Assembly: GCA_947626315.1 (NCBI GenBank)
Contig: CANQRQ010000011.1
Coordinates: 1-64,000 of the forward strand
Source of the DNA: an uncultured Oscillospiraceae bacterium
GTDB taxonomy: Bacteria > Bacillota > Clostridia > Oscillospirales > Oscillospiraceae
DNA length: 64,000 nt
Direction: 5' to 3'
Each line of letters opens with the position of its first letter. Position 1 is the first letter of the stretch. Shown piece by piece: positions 44,593 to 53,120 of this stretch. The notes under the pieces are model-generated. The model did not search any database, was not told where the DNA came from, and saw only the letters and a program-made list of their open reading frames with translations. Made by a program: the position numbers and the translations under genes.

Positions 44593-46214
44593 GAGGGACG
44601 CTGAAAAAAACGGCCTGTCTCCTGCTCTGCGTGCTTCTGGCGCTGCCGCTGCTCAGCGGCTGCCACGGGAAGCGGGAGCAGGCGGGCTTTCAGGTGCCGG
44701 AGAGCTTCGACGAGAGCCGGGACTATGAGATCAGCTTCTGGGCCAAGAACGACACCAACGCCACCCAGGTGGCGATCTACGAGCAGGCCATCGAGGACTT
44801 CCAGGCCCTGTACCCCAATGTGCATGTGAATCTGCGCCTGTATACCGATTACGGCCGGATCTACAACGACGTGATCACCAACATCGCCACCGGCACCACC
44901 CCCAACGTGTGCATCACCTACCCGGACCACATCGCCACCTACCTGACCGGGGAGAACAGCGTGGTCCCCCTGGACGCGCTCTTTGCCGACGAGGCCTACG
45001 GCCTGGGCGGCGCGCAGCTGCGCTTCGAGTCCACCAGCCGGGAGGAGCTGATCCCCCAGTTCCTGGAGGAATGCCGGATCAACGGCCAGACCTACGCCGT
45101 CCCCTATATGCGCTCCACCGAGGCCTGCTATGTGAACAAGGACTTTGTGGAGGCCCTGGGCTACACCCTGCCCGAGACCCTGACCTGGGATTTCGTCTGG
45201 GAGGTCTCCGAGGCGGCCGCGGAGAAGAACGGGGACGGGACCTATAAGCTCAACGGCCAGAACGTGCTGCTGCCCTTTATCTACAAGTCCACCGACAACA
45301 TGATGATCCAGCTGCTCCGGCAGGCCGGGGCGGGCTACTCCACGGACAGCGGGGAGATCCTGCTGTTTAACGACACGGTGCGGGATTTTCTCACCCAGAT
45401 CGCCGGGCACACGGCCAAGGGGGCCTTTTCCACCTTCAAGATCTCCGGCTATCCCGCCAACTTCCTCAACGCCGGCCAGTGCGTCTTTGCGGTGGACTCC
45501 ACCGCCGGCGCCACCTGGATGGGCAGCGACGCCCCCCTGGTGGACATCAGTGAGGACAAGCTGGTGCGCTTTGAGACGGCGGTGCTGCCCATCCCCCAGC
45601 TGGACCCGGAGCACCCCCAGATGATCTCCCAGGGCCCCTCCGTCTGCGTCTTCAACAAGGCCGACCCCCAGGAGGTGCTGGCCTCCTGGCTCTTCACCCA
45701 GTACCTGCTCACGGACCGGGTGCAGATCGCCTACGCCAAGACCGAGGGCTATGTCCCCGTCACCTCCAAGGCCCGGCAGAATCCGGAATACCGGGACTAT
45801 CTGGCCCGGGAGGGGGAGGACCAGGACGAGCACTACGCCGTGAAGCTCCAGGCCACCCGGCTGCTGCTGGAGCACACGGAGGACACCTTCGTGACGCCGG
45901 TGTTCAACGGCTCCGCCTCCCTGCGGGACGCCGCCGGGCAGCTCATCGAGGACGTGACCAAGTCCGTCCGCCGGAAGCAGACCGTGGACGGGGCCTACTT
46001 GGACCGGCTGTACAGCGACACCGCCGCCCTGTACCATCTGGACCAGCTGGACACCCAGAGCGGTGCCGGCGCGCCGGGGGCAGACCTGGGCCCGCTGCCG
46101 AAAACCTCGGTGCTGCTCCTGTCCGCCCTGGGCCTGACCTGGCTGGGTAGGGGGACTTGGGTGCTGGCCGGCGCCGTCAAAAAGAAAAGGGCAAAAAAGC
46201 GCCGGGGCAGTTGA
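44589..46214 (+). CDS. Extracellular solute-binding lipoprotein with C-terminal membrane helix
   Basis: A 541-residue family 1 binding protein. A lipoprotein signal (LLLCVLLALPLLSGC, lipidated Cys at about 25) is followed by YEISFWAKNDTNATQ and PNVHVNLRLYTDYGRIYNDVITNIATGT, normal for CUT1 receptors. Unusually, the C-terminus adds a hydrophobic segment (TSVLLLSALGLTWLGRGTWVLAGAV) and a basic KKKRAKKRRGS tail, so the protein could be anchored at both ends. It delivers the substrate to the two permeases. Confidence 0.88.
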   Translation: MRGTLKKTACLLLCVLLALPLLSGCHGKREQAGFQVPESFDESRDYEISFWAKNDTNATQVAIYEQAIEDFQALYPNVHVNLRLYTDYGRIYNDVITNIATGTTPNVCITYPDHIATYLTGENSVVPLDALFADEAYGLGGAQLRFESTSREELIPQFLEECRINGQTYAVPYMRSTEACYVNKDFVEALGYTLPETLTWDFVWEVSEAAAEKNGDGTYKLNGQNVLLPFIYKSTDNMMIQLLRQAGAGYSTDSGEILLFNDTVRDFLTQIAGHTAKGAFSTFKISGYPANFLNAGQCVFAVDSTAGATWMGSDAPLVDISEDKLVRFETAVLPIPQLDPEHPQMISQGPSVCVFNKADPQEVLASWLFTQYLLTDRVQIAYAKTEGYVPVTSKARQNPEYRDYLAREGEDQDEHYAVKLQATRLLLEHTEDTFVTPVFNGSASLRDAAGQLIEDVTKSVRRKQTVDGAYLDRLYSDTAALYHLDQLDTQSGAGAPGADLGPLPKTSVLLLSALGLTWLGRGTWVLAGAVKKKRAKKRRGS

Positions 46215-46263
46215 TTTCCCGGGAAATTAGGTGTATCATACTGCCGTATGCCGGAGGCATACG
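46211..46263 (+). promoter_or_regulatory. Promoter, palindrome and leader hairpin of the lipoprotein gene
   Basis: TTGATT (46211-46216), 17 bases, TATCAT (46234-46239). The 14-base palindrome ATTTCCCGGGAAAT (46214-46227) overlaps the -35 end. A perfect CGTATGCC-GGA-GGCATACG hairpin follows at 46245-46263, at the start of the transcript. Confidence 0.75.
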
Positions 46264-46287
46264 AAAACCCAAATGAGGAGGACTATT

Positions 46288-47121
46288 ATGATGAAAAATC
46301 TTACCCGTGTTCTGGCTGTCGCGCTGATTCTCTGCCTGAGCGTGCTGGCGCTGGCCGGCTGCGGCGGCTCCGGCAGCTCCGCCCCCGCCACGGAGGCCCC
46401 TGCCGCGGAAGCCCCCGCCACCGAGGCCCCCGCCGCGGAGGAGCCCGCGGAAGAGGCTCCCGCGGAGGAAGCGCCCGCCGTCATGAGCCATGAGGAGTAC
46501 GTGGCCGCCGAGCTGGATTCCCCCGTGACGGTGGAGACCTATGTCCAGGCCACCCAGTCCTGGTGGGACAACAGCATCACCGTCTATGCCCAGAGCCCTG
46601 ACGGCGCCTACTTTATCTACAACATGGCCTGCGCTGAGGAGGACGCCGCCAAGCTGGTGCCCGGCACCAAGATCTGCGTCACCGGCTACAAGTCTGAGTG
46701 GTCCGGCGAGGTGGAGATCACGGACGCCACCTTTGAGATCGTCGAGGGCGACACTTGGACGGCTGAACCCGCCGACGTGACCGAGCTGCTGGGCACCGAA
46801 GAGCTGATCGACCACCAGAACGAGCTGGTGTCCTTCAAGGGCCTGACCGTTGAGGCCTCCAAGGACCCGGACGGCAACGACGTGGCTTTCCTGTACAACT
46901 GGGACGGCTCCGGCGAGGACGGGAACGACCTGTACTTCAACGTGTCCCTCAACGGCGAGACCTATAACTTTACCGTGGAGTCCTATCTGTGCGACAACAC
47001 CACCGACGTCTACGCCGCGGTAAAGAATCTCCAGATCGGCGACGTGATCGACATGGAGGGCTTCCTGTACTGGTACGAGGGCGTCAACCCCCATATCACC
47101 TCCGTCACCCCCGCCGCCTGA
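46288..47121 (+). CDS. Secreted lipoprotein with Ala/Pro/Glu linker and OB-fold-like domains
   Basis: A 277-residue protein with a lipobox (LALAGC), a low-complexity linker of PATEAPAAEAP units (about 30-65) spacing it from the membrane through the wall, and two beta-rich units (about 75-155, ending VTGYKSEWSGEVEITDATFEIVEG; and about 160-275, ending DVIDMEGFLYWYEGVNPHI) that look like tandem OB-type folds. Family not assigned. ATG 46288 after GAGGAGG. Single gene with its own promoter and terminator. Confidence 0.75.
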   Translation: MMKNLTRVLAVALILCLSVLALAGCGGSGSSAPATEAPAAEAPATEAPAAEEPAEEAPAEEAPAVMSHEEYVAAELDSPVTVETYVQATQSWWDNSITVYAQSPDGAYFIYNMACAEEDAAKLVPGTKICVTGYKSEWSGEVEITDATFEIVEGDTWTAEPADVTELLGTEELIDHQNELVSFKGLTVEASKDPDGNDVAFLYNWDGSGEDGNDLYFNVSLNGETYNFTVESYLCDNTTDVYAAVKNLQIGDVIDMEGFLYWYEGVNPHITSVTPAA

Positions 47122-47136
47122 AGTAACTGACATGAC

Positions 47137-47166
47137 AAAATCCCTCCGGGAAACCGGAGGGATTTT
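47137..47166 (+). terminator. Terminator of the lipoprotein gene
   Basis: A perfect 13-bp stem (AAAATCCCTCCGG at 47137-47149 with 47154-47166) closed by a GAAA tetraloop, ending in TTTT. A-rich left arm. Confidence 0.92.
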
Positions 47167-47169
47167 CAG

Positions 47170-47249
47170 ACTGTAGACAAAGTTTTAATACCTTCGCCGC
47201 AGAGCGGCGAAGAGAGAATTCAAATCGTTTTTGAGGCAGCTTCTGCCTC
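47170..47249. repeat. Dispersed hairpin repeat, copy 1
   Basis: About 80 bases starting ACTGTAGACAAAG, with internal palindromes TTCGCCGCAGAGCGGCGAA and GAGGCAGCTTCTGCCTC. It is closely matched by copy 2 at 58731-58812, including AAATCGTTTTTGAGGCAGCTT. Lies between a host terminator and the antimicrobial-peptide protection island. Confidence 0.8.
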
Positions 47250-47254
47250 CGCTC

Positions 47255-47352
47255 AAAACCAAAGCCAACGCTTTGGTTTTGCTAAGGAAGAACAAGGCTG
47301 TCCGCCGACTTGGCGGGCCATGGGCCGCCAAGTGGCTATACAGCCTTGTTCT
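47255..47352. terminator. Large hairpins downstream of the sensor kinase
   Basis: AAAACCAAAGC/GCTTTGGTTTT (47255-47279), then a long imperfect hairpin with outer arms AACAAGGCTGT and ACAGCCTTGTT (47290-47350) and inner arms ACTTGGCGG/CCGCCAAGT. The right arm includes the stop codon of the leftward kinase gene, so this probably ends the island transcript. It also marks the composition boundary of the island. Confidence 0.6.
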
Positions 47353-48733
47353 GACGCCGCGCCGGTTTTTCTGCCGCGTGTCCGTATGGAATTTGTATGG
47401 TAACGCTCGCGCCGCCCGAAGCAGAATTTTCTAAAAGGATTTTCCCGTTATGTTTTTTTGCTATGGATGCCGCAGCGTACAAGCCGATCCCATAATGAGA
47501 TCTTGCGCTTCGGCTGCCGTCATCCATAAAGAATTGTTCTGTTGCGTGTTTCAAGGCTTCGTCAGAGAATCCTTTTCCGGTATCTGTAATCAAAAAAAGA
47601 AGCTCGCTGTCATGCTCCCGTATTTCAAAGGTGACAGTTCCGCCCTGCGGGGTGTGTTCGACTGCGTTTGAAAGCACGTTGACGAGCATCCTTAACAGCA
47701 AATCGTGATCTGCCGTCATATATTCGGGCGGCTGCCCACAATCCCAATTCAAGGTAATATTGTTTACCGCGCATAGGCCGTCCATTTGCTTTTTTAACTC
47801 CTGAAGCAAAGAATCCATATGGATCTTCTGCATACAAGGTTGGTAACGGTCCCACGACTTTGTGGCCTCGATCAAGGTCTGCACATAGTCCTGCATCTGT
47901 AAGGAACTGTTCTCAATGTATTCCGCGCATTTTCTCTGTTCCGTTGAAAGGACTGTCTCTAAAAGCAGCTCCGCATTGCCGCGGATGATCGTGAGAGGCG
48001 TTTTCAGATCATGCGCCAAGGCGGAAAGCTGGTCCTGGCGCAGCTTGTCGTCCCGCCATTGCTTTGAGAGAGATTGCTTTAACGCGGCTCCCATGTGTTC
48101 AAGCGCGTCCAGTGCCCGGTCGATCTCAAACAGTCCGCTCCTTTGAATTTCAAAATTTAAGTCCTGCTGCTCAATCCTTTGAACGACAACAAGCAGACAA
48201 TCGAGCTTTTTTCCAAGAAATCTGCCAAAAAGAAAGGATAGGACGATCAGGGAGAGCAGTATTTCCAGTAAGATGATGCCGATCAAGAGCAGATCGGCGG
48301 ACGGAAAGATGCTTCTCAGCGTCTGATTTTCAAATTGAGCCGTCATGCGGTATCTCAAAATCAAAACGTCGGCTTTTCGGTCTATGACCGAATAAAGATA
48401 CGGATGGTCGCTTGGCCTTCCGTTTTCCATGCAGACATTCCAGACGGAAACGCCTTTTTCCGGCACGATCGTACCCGTTTTATACTGCCCCTCCTTCGTG
48501 AACAGGGCATACTCACAGAGAAACGGTATATCCCTCTCTGTAAGCTGCTCTGCGGACCGCAGGTTTTCCTTTGCGACTTCTATCTCGGCGCTCACACGGT
48601 TCAGGGGATAAATGAAGCCTCGATCCACGCACCAGAGGTAAGCCCCCACATTGACGGCTATGACGATAAAAACGGCAAACGCGAGAGACAGCGCGTGCTG
48701 CATAAACACCGAACGAAGTTTTTTTACACCCAT
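47336..48733 (-). CDS. Sensor histidine kinase (LanK-like)
   Basis: A 465-residue membrane kinase. Two membrane helices (about 12-34 and 147-170) frame an extracytoplasmic loop of about 110 residues, then a HAMP-like segment, a dimerisation domain with phospho-accepting His241 (LSALAHDLKTPLTIIRGN), N box VLSNAVEHTPQGG, and G boxes DTGKGFSDE and GIGLYAA. Overlaps the regulator gene by ten bases. Likely senses an antimicrobial peptide or envelope stress and controls the LanFEG-type transporter upstream. Confidence 0.88.
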   Translation of the reverse strand: MGVKKLRSVFMQHALSLAFAVFIVIAVNVGAYLWCVDRGFIYPLNRVSAEIEVAKENLRSAEQLTERDIPFLCEYALFTKEGQYKTGTIVPEKGVSVWNVCMENGRPSDHPYLYSVIDRKADVLILRYRMTAQFENQTLRSIFPSADLLLIGIILLEILLSLIVLSFLFGRFLGKKLDCLLVVVQRIEQQDLNFEIQRSGLFEIDRALDALEHMGAALKQSLSKQWRDDKLRQDQLSALAHDLKTPLTIIRGNAELLLETVLSTEQRKCAEYIENSSLQMQDYVQTLIEATKSWDRYQPCMQKIHMDSLLQELKKQMDGLCAVNNITLNWDCGQPPEYMTADHDLLLRMLVNVLSNAVEHTPQGGTVTFEIREHDSELLFLITDTGKGFSDEALKHATEQFFMDDGSRSARSHYGIGLYAAASIAKKHNGKILLENSASGGASVTIQIPYGHAAEKPARRQNKAV

Positions 48734-49383
48734 TTATAGCCTACCCCCCATACCGTTTCTATTGGAGTTACATGATAAGCGGCCAGTTTCCCACGGATAT
48801 TTTTGATATGCGTGGAAATAACAGAGCTGTCACTTTCACCGTCAAAGCCGAAAGCAGCTTCATAGATCTGCTCTCTTGTAAAGGTTTGCCCGTGATGCAG
48901 CGCCAGATATTCGCAGATTTCATACTCGCTTTTCGTCAGCGGAAGTTTTTCCCCTTGCGCCTCCGCTTCTTTGGCGTTGATTTGAAACACGATGCCGGAG
49001 ATGGAAAAAGAGTTTTTCTTTTCCCTTGTATCACGCCGCAAATGGGCATTTACTCTTGCACGGAGCTCAGCCGTTCCAAACGGTTTTGTAATGTAATCAT
49101 CCGCGCCCAGCCCTAACCCGCGCACAATATCAGCCTCTTGTATTTTTGCCGTCAGAAAAATAAGGGGACAATCCACGCGGGAACGAATCTGCCGGCAAAG
49201 CTCGAAGCCGTCCAGCTCCGGCATCATAATATCCAGCAGAATAAGATCAACTTTTGAAAAGTTCATAGCAAGGACTTCCCCGGTATCTGCTATAAGGGTA
49301 ATAAGGTGTTGATCTTTTTCCAGCACACGCCGGATCAGCTGGAGCATAGCAGGGTCATCGTCTATCACTAAAATGTGCGCCAT
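48724..49383 (-). CDS. OmpR-family response regulator (LanR-like)
   Basis: A 219-residue regulator: receiver domain with acidic pocket D8/D9, phospho-acceptor D51 and K100 (YITKPFG), and a C-terminal winged helix (about 125-219; LTKSEYEICEYLALHHGQTFTREQIYEAAFG, RGKLAAYHVTPIETVWGVGYKW). Pairs with the overlapping kinase. Part of the five-gene leftward set; probably activates the transporter genes. Confidence 0.9.
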   Translation of the reverse strand: MAHILVIDDDPAMLQLIRRVLEKDQHLITLIADTGEVLAMNFSKVDLILLDIMMPELDGFELCRQIRSRVDCPLIFLTAKIQEADIVRGLGLGADDYITKPFGTAELRARVNAHLRRDTREKKNSFSISGIVFQINAKEAEAQGEKLPLTKSEYEICEYLALHHGQTFTREQIYEAAFGFDGESDSSVISTHIKNIRGKLAAYHVTPIETVWGVGYKWV

Positions 49384-49399
49384 TGTCCCGCCCCTTCCT

Positions 49400-50149
49400 T
49401 CAACTGTCAGAAAATCTTCCGCTGAATCGTGAAAACCAAAAGGCTGCTAAACCGATTATACCACCGGTGGCAACAGCGCCGAAAAGGATCCCTATTTGCA
49501 TTTCACGATCTCCCCCAGAGGGCAAATGGAATAGGGAGAGCAAGGCTCTTTCCGCAAAGCGTATCCCTAAACCATAGGGAATAACAAACCACCGGCCGTC
49601 GCCTATACCTGTTTGGAGCAGAGCTGACAGCAGGCTCCCCATCACGCCGATGCTGAGCCCGAGGTTCCGTCCAAAGCGGAACGCCAAGATCAGGTGCAGA
49701 CCGTATATCATAATATTGCTCGCCCAAAGCACAACGGGAATAAAGAGAAAGAATTTTACCGGAAGCTTCGTCCCCGTGCTATAGGAAAACGGGACCCCAA
49801 ATAAAACGGTGGCAAATACAGCGGAAAACAAACCCGATAAAAGCAGGACAGCAAGCTTTGAGAAAATCGCCTTTTGGCGGTCCGGGAGCGTGAGCATATT
49901 CTGAAAATGCCCCGCTTGTAATTCCTGCTCCGCAGCGATCTGGCAACCAACTGAGATCGCAAAAGGAAAGGCCATTGCCATGATCTGAACGAAAGCCGCC
50001 AGTTTGTTCAGTTCATTGCCGGAGGAGAAATGGGAATAAAGCAGCATAAGCACTGCCCCTAAAATCGGAAAAAGCAAATGAACCATGAAAAACCACGAGT
50101 GCCGCAGCTTATAAAGGTCGCTTTTCAGATAGCGGCAATATTCCTTCAT
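49400..50149 (-). CDS. Lantibiotic-protection-type ABC permease (LanG-like)
   Basis: A 249-residue protein with six hydrophobic segments and YLKSDLYKLRHSWFFMVHLLFPILGAVLM at the N-terminus, the pattern of lantibiotic immunity ABC permeases (LanG/MutG). ATG 50149 (GGGGGAGG nine bases upstream) is preferred over the longer frame to 50188. Overlaps the previous permease gene by four bases. Functions with the second permease and the ATPase to expel or remove cell-wall-active peptides from the membrane. Confidence 0.82.
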   Translation of the reverse strand: MKEYCRYLKSDLYKLRHSWFFMVHLLFPILGAVLMLLYSHFSSGNELNKLAAFVQIMAMAFPFAISVGCQIAAEQELQAGHFQNMLTLPDRQKAIFSKLAVLLLSGLFSAVFATVLFGVPFSYSTGTKLPVKFFLFIPVVLWASNIMIYGLHLILAFRFGRNLGLSIGVMGSLLSALLQTGIGDGRWFVIPYGLGIRFAERALLSLFHLPSGGDREMQIGILFGAVATGGIIGLAAFWFSRFSGRFSDS

Positions 50150-50874
50150 GCGCCGGCCTCCCCCCTCGAAAACCATTTTGCGCTGCACAGAAAAACAACG
50201 AATGCAAATCCCAGACTGATGATCAGCGCCGGGAAAACATACCCAGCCGATAAAAGAGGCGAACCGCTTTCAAGCGGGATCCCGTTGGCGTGCATTTTGA
50301 AAAAGGGACATACAACACGGGCAGGGATCGCATAAGGGACAAAGAAGAACCATTCGGTTTCGGCTCCAACCGCTGATAAAAGCATGTTCGCAGCCATCGA
50401 CACCAGGACGGCTGGCATATGCCCCATGAAGTTCACGAACAGCATGATGAAAGGGATCTGCCACAAATAAGTTAAAAAAAGAAGCATACATCCGATCAGC
50501 CCGTCCAACGGGGAAACCGTGACTTTTGTCACGAGGCCGGCAGCCGTTGTTGAAATCCACAGCAGAAGGTTTGAGGCAAAGAGCAGGATAACCATGGCAG
50601 CCGTTTTTCCAAGCCAGATTTGATTGAATCGCACCGGCAGACAAGCGATATTCTGCATCCCGGTTTTTCCCTCTCGAACGATCATGCTTGCAGAGCATAA
50701 AGCGACCACAAGCGGTAAGATCATGAAATACCACCAGTTGTACGCCGATAATTGAACAGAACCGCCGCTTAACAGATAACTCAACGCGAGCGTAACCAAG
50801 GGCGCAAAAACAATTAATTTCAAAGAAAAAGTGTGCCGCATTTTCAGCAGTTCAGATCGAAGAATGCCTGACAT
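50146..50874 (-). CDS. Lantibiotic-protection-type ABC permease (LanE-like)
   Basis: A 242-residue permease of the MutE/EpiE type: MSGILRSELLKMRHTFSLKLIVFAPLVTLALSYLL, then NWWYFMILPLVVALCSASMIVREGKTGMQN, both typical, and about six membrane segments. Three bases after the ATPase gene and overlapping the next permease, so translation is coupled. Confidence 0.85.
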   Translation of the reverse strand: MSGILRSELLKMRHTFSLKLIVFAPLVTLALSYLLSGGSVQLSAYNWWYFMILPLVVALCSASMIVREGKTGMQNIACLPVRFNQIWLGKTAAMVILLFASNLLLWISTTAAGLVTKVTVSPLDGLIGCMLLFLTYLWQIPFIMLFVNFMGHMPAVLVSMAANMLLSAVGAETEWFFFVPYAIPARVVCPFFKMHANGIPLESGSPLLSAGYVFPALIISLGFAFVVFLCSAKWFSRGEAGA

Positions 50875-50877
50875 CCA

Positions 50878-51579
50878 TTAGCCCTCCTCTCTTGTGCTGC
50901 CAACAACATCCATAAAGACCCGCTCCAAATCGATGTTTTTGCGGATCTCGCTTTCGTAGCCCAATTGTCCGTTTGCGAGAATACCGATGTGATCCGCGAT
51001 CAGCTCCACCTCGGATAGAATGTGGCTGGACAGGATGACCGTGATCCCTTGTTCCGGAAAAGAGCGGATCAGTCCGCGCAAATCTTGGATACCGATAGGG
51101 TCTAAGCCGTTTGCCGGTTCATCGAGAATGATAAGCTTCGGCTGGGCCAGTAATGCGAGGGCAATGCCGAGGCGCTGCTTCATGCCGAGGGAAAATTGTC
51201 CCGCCTTCTTTTTGCCGGTGTTTTCAAGCTGCACGGTCTCCAGCGCTTCCCCGATCCGGCTTTCCGGCAAATTCAGCGCCAGTGTTCTCGCCTTAAGATT
51301 TTCATAGGCCGTCAAATTTTCGTATAGCGGCGGCGTTTCGATCAAAGCCCCGATGCTGTTCAAATCCTTGCGGCTCCACGGGTGCCCGTCAAATTCGATC
51401 CTGCCGGACGTTGGACGCAGAATGCCCACAATCATCTTCAAGATGGTAGACTTTCCGGCTCCGTTCGGTCCCAGCAGCCCATAAACAGAGTTTCTTTGAA
51501 TGTGGATGTCCACATGGTTTACCGCTGTCTGCCCTTTGAAATTTTTACAGAGGCCGGTCGTTTTCAAAATCATATCCAT
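50878..51579 (-). CDS. Lantibiotic-protection-type ABC ATPase (LanF-like)
   Basis: A 233-residue ATPase, first gene of the leftward island operon. Walker A GPNGAGKST (37-45), signature LGMKQRLGIALALLAQP, Walker B LIILDEPANGLDP, and an H loop SSHIL. Sequence character is like BcrA/LanF/CprA proteins that protect against bacitracin, nisin-type lantibiotics or host peptides. ATG 51579 after AAAAGGAGG. No lantibiotic structural or modification gene accompanies it, so it looks like a resistance locus. Confidence 0.88.
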   Translation of the reverse strand: MDMILKTTGLCKNFKGQTAVNHVDIHIQRNSVYGLLGPNGAGKSTILKMIVGILRPTSGRIEFDGHPWSRKDLNSIGALIETPPLYENLTAYENLKARTLALNLPESRIGEALETVQLENTGKKKAGQFSLGMKQRLGIALALLAQPKLIILDEPANGLDPIGIQDLRGLIRSFPEQGITVILSSHILSEVELIADHIGILANGQLGYESEIRKNIDLERVFMDVVGSTREEG

Positions 51580-51608
51580 ATAATCGCTTCCTCCTTTTGA
51601 AATGTGCG

Positions 51609-51616
51609 ATTATAAT
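51609..51616 (-). promoter_or_regulatory. Likely -10 of the antimicrobial-peptide protection operon
   Basis: TATAAT on the minus strand (51609-51614) 30 bases upstream of the ATPase start. No good -35 at 17 bases (GAATCT), as expected of a promoter that needs an activator such as the encoded response regulator. Confidence 0.5.
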
Positions 51617-51653
51617 AGAGCATACTTTTGAAGATTCCGTGGAGATTGCAAAA

Positions 51654-51694
51654 AAACGCTATGTAATCGGATGAAACCCGTTACATAGCGTTTT
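51654..51694 (-). terminator. Terminator ending the leftward membrane-protein gene
   Basis: A stem with AAAACGCTATGTAA (51681-51694 complement) and its partner at 51657-51670, then T7 on the minus strand. Separates the 51720 gene from the protection operon. Confidence 0.8.
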
Positions 51695-51719
51695 CAATTT
51701 TCCGTTTAATTGGCGCAAG

Positions 51720-52262
51720 TCATACAAGCTTCCCGTTTTCGTCCACATAGAGGACCGGGGCCATGCCGGAGACCAGCAGCACCATGTCGTCGTAGTTGAC
51801 GGCCTGATCGCTGCGGCTGTAGAGCTGTCGGATCTCCAGCCTGCCGCTGATGCCGCCGGAGACGGCGGCGGTGGGCATCTGGCTGCCGATAAAGCGGTCC
51901 AGCCGCCGCCGCAGCTCCTCCCCGTCCTCCACGATCCCCAGCCGGACCCCGTTGACGAAGGCCACGTCCGCCAGCTTCACCCCGGGGACGGAGCGCAGCA
52001 GCGCGCCGGTCAGGGCCTGCCTGTCCCCGTCCGGGGAGCCGAAGCGGAGACAGAAGCGCCGCTCCGCCTCCGGTCCGGGAGAAGGCTCCCGGAGGATCTC
52101 CTCCGCCGCCCAGGCCGCCGCCTCCGCCGCCCGGTCGGCGTCCCGGAGCGAATAACAGCCCTCCAGATCCCGGCCGCCGGCCTGCATCCGGCAGCACAGC
52201 CGCAGGTTGGACGCCGCCAGCAGCAGCAGAGCAAAGCCGCTGAGGGCCAGCTTCTTCCACAT
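51720..52262 (-). CDS. Membrane-anchored protein, unknown
   Basis: A 180-residue protein with a short basic start and one N-terminal hydrophobic helix (KKLALSGFALLLLAASNLRLCC), then a hydrophilic exported domain with a helical region around ADRAAEAAAWAAEEIL and a C-terminal DDMVLLVSGMAPVLYVDENGKLV strand. ATG 52262 follows GGAGGTGG. The frame continues upstream to 52424 but without a ribosome site. No family recognised. Confidence 0.65.
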   Translation of the reverse strand: MWKKLALSGFALLLLAASNLRLCCRMQAGGRDLEGCYSLRDADRAAEAAAWAAEEILREPSPGPEAERRFCLRFGSPDGDRQALTGALLRSVPGVKLADVAFVNGVRLGIVEDGEELRRRLDRFIGSQMPTAAVSGGISGRLEIRQLYSRSDQAVNYDDMVLLVSGMAPVLYVDENGKLV

Positions 52263-52362
52263 GAAAAACCACCTCCGGAAAGCAACATACCCTATGCCGG
52301 GCCCGCCGTCAAGGCCTTCGACAAAAGAGGGGAAAAGCTTTTCTTTTCCGCGGCTGTCCGTC

Positions 52363-52995
52363 TCAGTTGACGGGCTCCGGCTCTTCCGCCGGGCAGAGCT
52401 CCATTTCCGTGACGGAGACTTCAAAGGCGGTCTTCTCCACCGGTCCCTCCTCTGTGAGCTTGATGTAGCCCCGGCTCTGGATGCGGCCCTCCAGGCAGAC
52501 CACGGTGCCCACCGTCCAGAGGGCGGCCTCCCGGGCCTTGGCCCCCCAGCAGATGCAGGGCAGGTAGTCCGAGCGGCCGTAGCGCCGGTTTACAGCCACC
52601 ATCAGGTCGCAGATATCCCGGCCCATGGGGGTGGTGCGCAGGTTGGGCGGCTTGCAGAGGGTGCCGCAGAGGCGGACCAGGTTGCTGTCCTCCTCGTCCA
52701 GGAAGCACAGCTCCCGGGCAAAGACGCTGATGATCAGCCGGGCCCCCTCGCCCCGCCGGTTGTTGAAGGTGCGCAGCTCCCCGGTGACGCAGAGCTTTTC
52801 CGCCTCCTCCGGCTCCAGGGCCGCCAGCTGCTCCCGCCGGAGAATGATGTTGACGGTGTCCGTGTTGCCGGAGAGGCGCTGGACCTGGAGCGGGAAGCTG
52901 TAAAAATCCTGCCCCCGGCTGCTGTGGGAGTAGACGGGACTGCCGGCCATGACGCCGCACAGCCTCGTGTAATTGTTTTCGGAACTCATGTCCAT
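52363..52995 (-). CDS. SSB-like protein with two OB folds
   Basis: A 210-residue protein made of two successive OB-type units: residues about 7-90 (YTRLCGVMAGSPVYSHSSRGQDFYSFPLQVQRLSG... LCVTGELRTFNN) and about 105-195 (LVRLCGTLCKPPNLRTTPMGRDICDLMVAVNRRYGRSDYLPCICWGAKA... VCLEGRIQSRGY). The second matches the bacterial SSB/PriB core. The acidic SSB tail is only vaguely present (AEEPEPVN). Possibly an accessory single-stranded DNA-binding protein, separate from the main Ssb. ATG 52995; ATG 52989 is also possible. Confidence 0.75.
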   Translation of the reverse strand: MDMSSENNYTRLCGVMAGSPVYSHSSRGQDFYSFPLQVQRLSGNTDTVNIILRREQLAALEPEEAEKLCVTGELRTFNNRRGEGARLIISVFARELCFLDEEDSNLVRLCGTLCKPPNLRTTPMGRDICDLMVAVNRRYGRSDYLPCICWGAKAREAALWTVGTVVCLEGRIQSRGYIKLTEEGPVEKTAFEVSVTEMELCPAEEPEPVN

Positions 52996-53048
52996 ACGCT
53001 GTATGCCGTCCTTTTCGTCGAGATAGTTAAATCTATTGCGGACAGCCC

Positions 53049-53077
53049 TTGAATATACCCGGGAAAACGTTTATAAT
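53049..53077 (+). promoter_or_regulatory. deoC promoter
   Basis: TTGAAT (53049-53054), 17 bases, TATAAT (53072-53077). The spacer begins ATACCCGGGAAAAC, sharing the CCCGGGAAA core seen at the purE and lipoprotein promoters. Confidence 0.88.
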
Positions 53078-53120
53078 AAAAGCACGAAACAAAACAAAAA
53101 CAGACAAGGAGCGGATCAGA

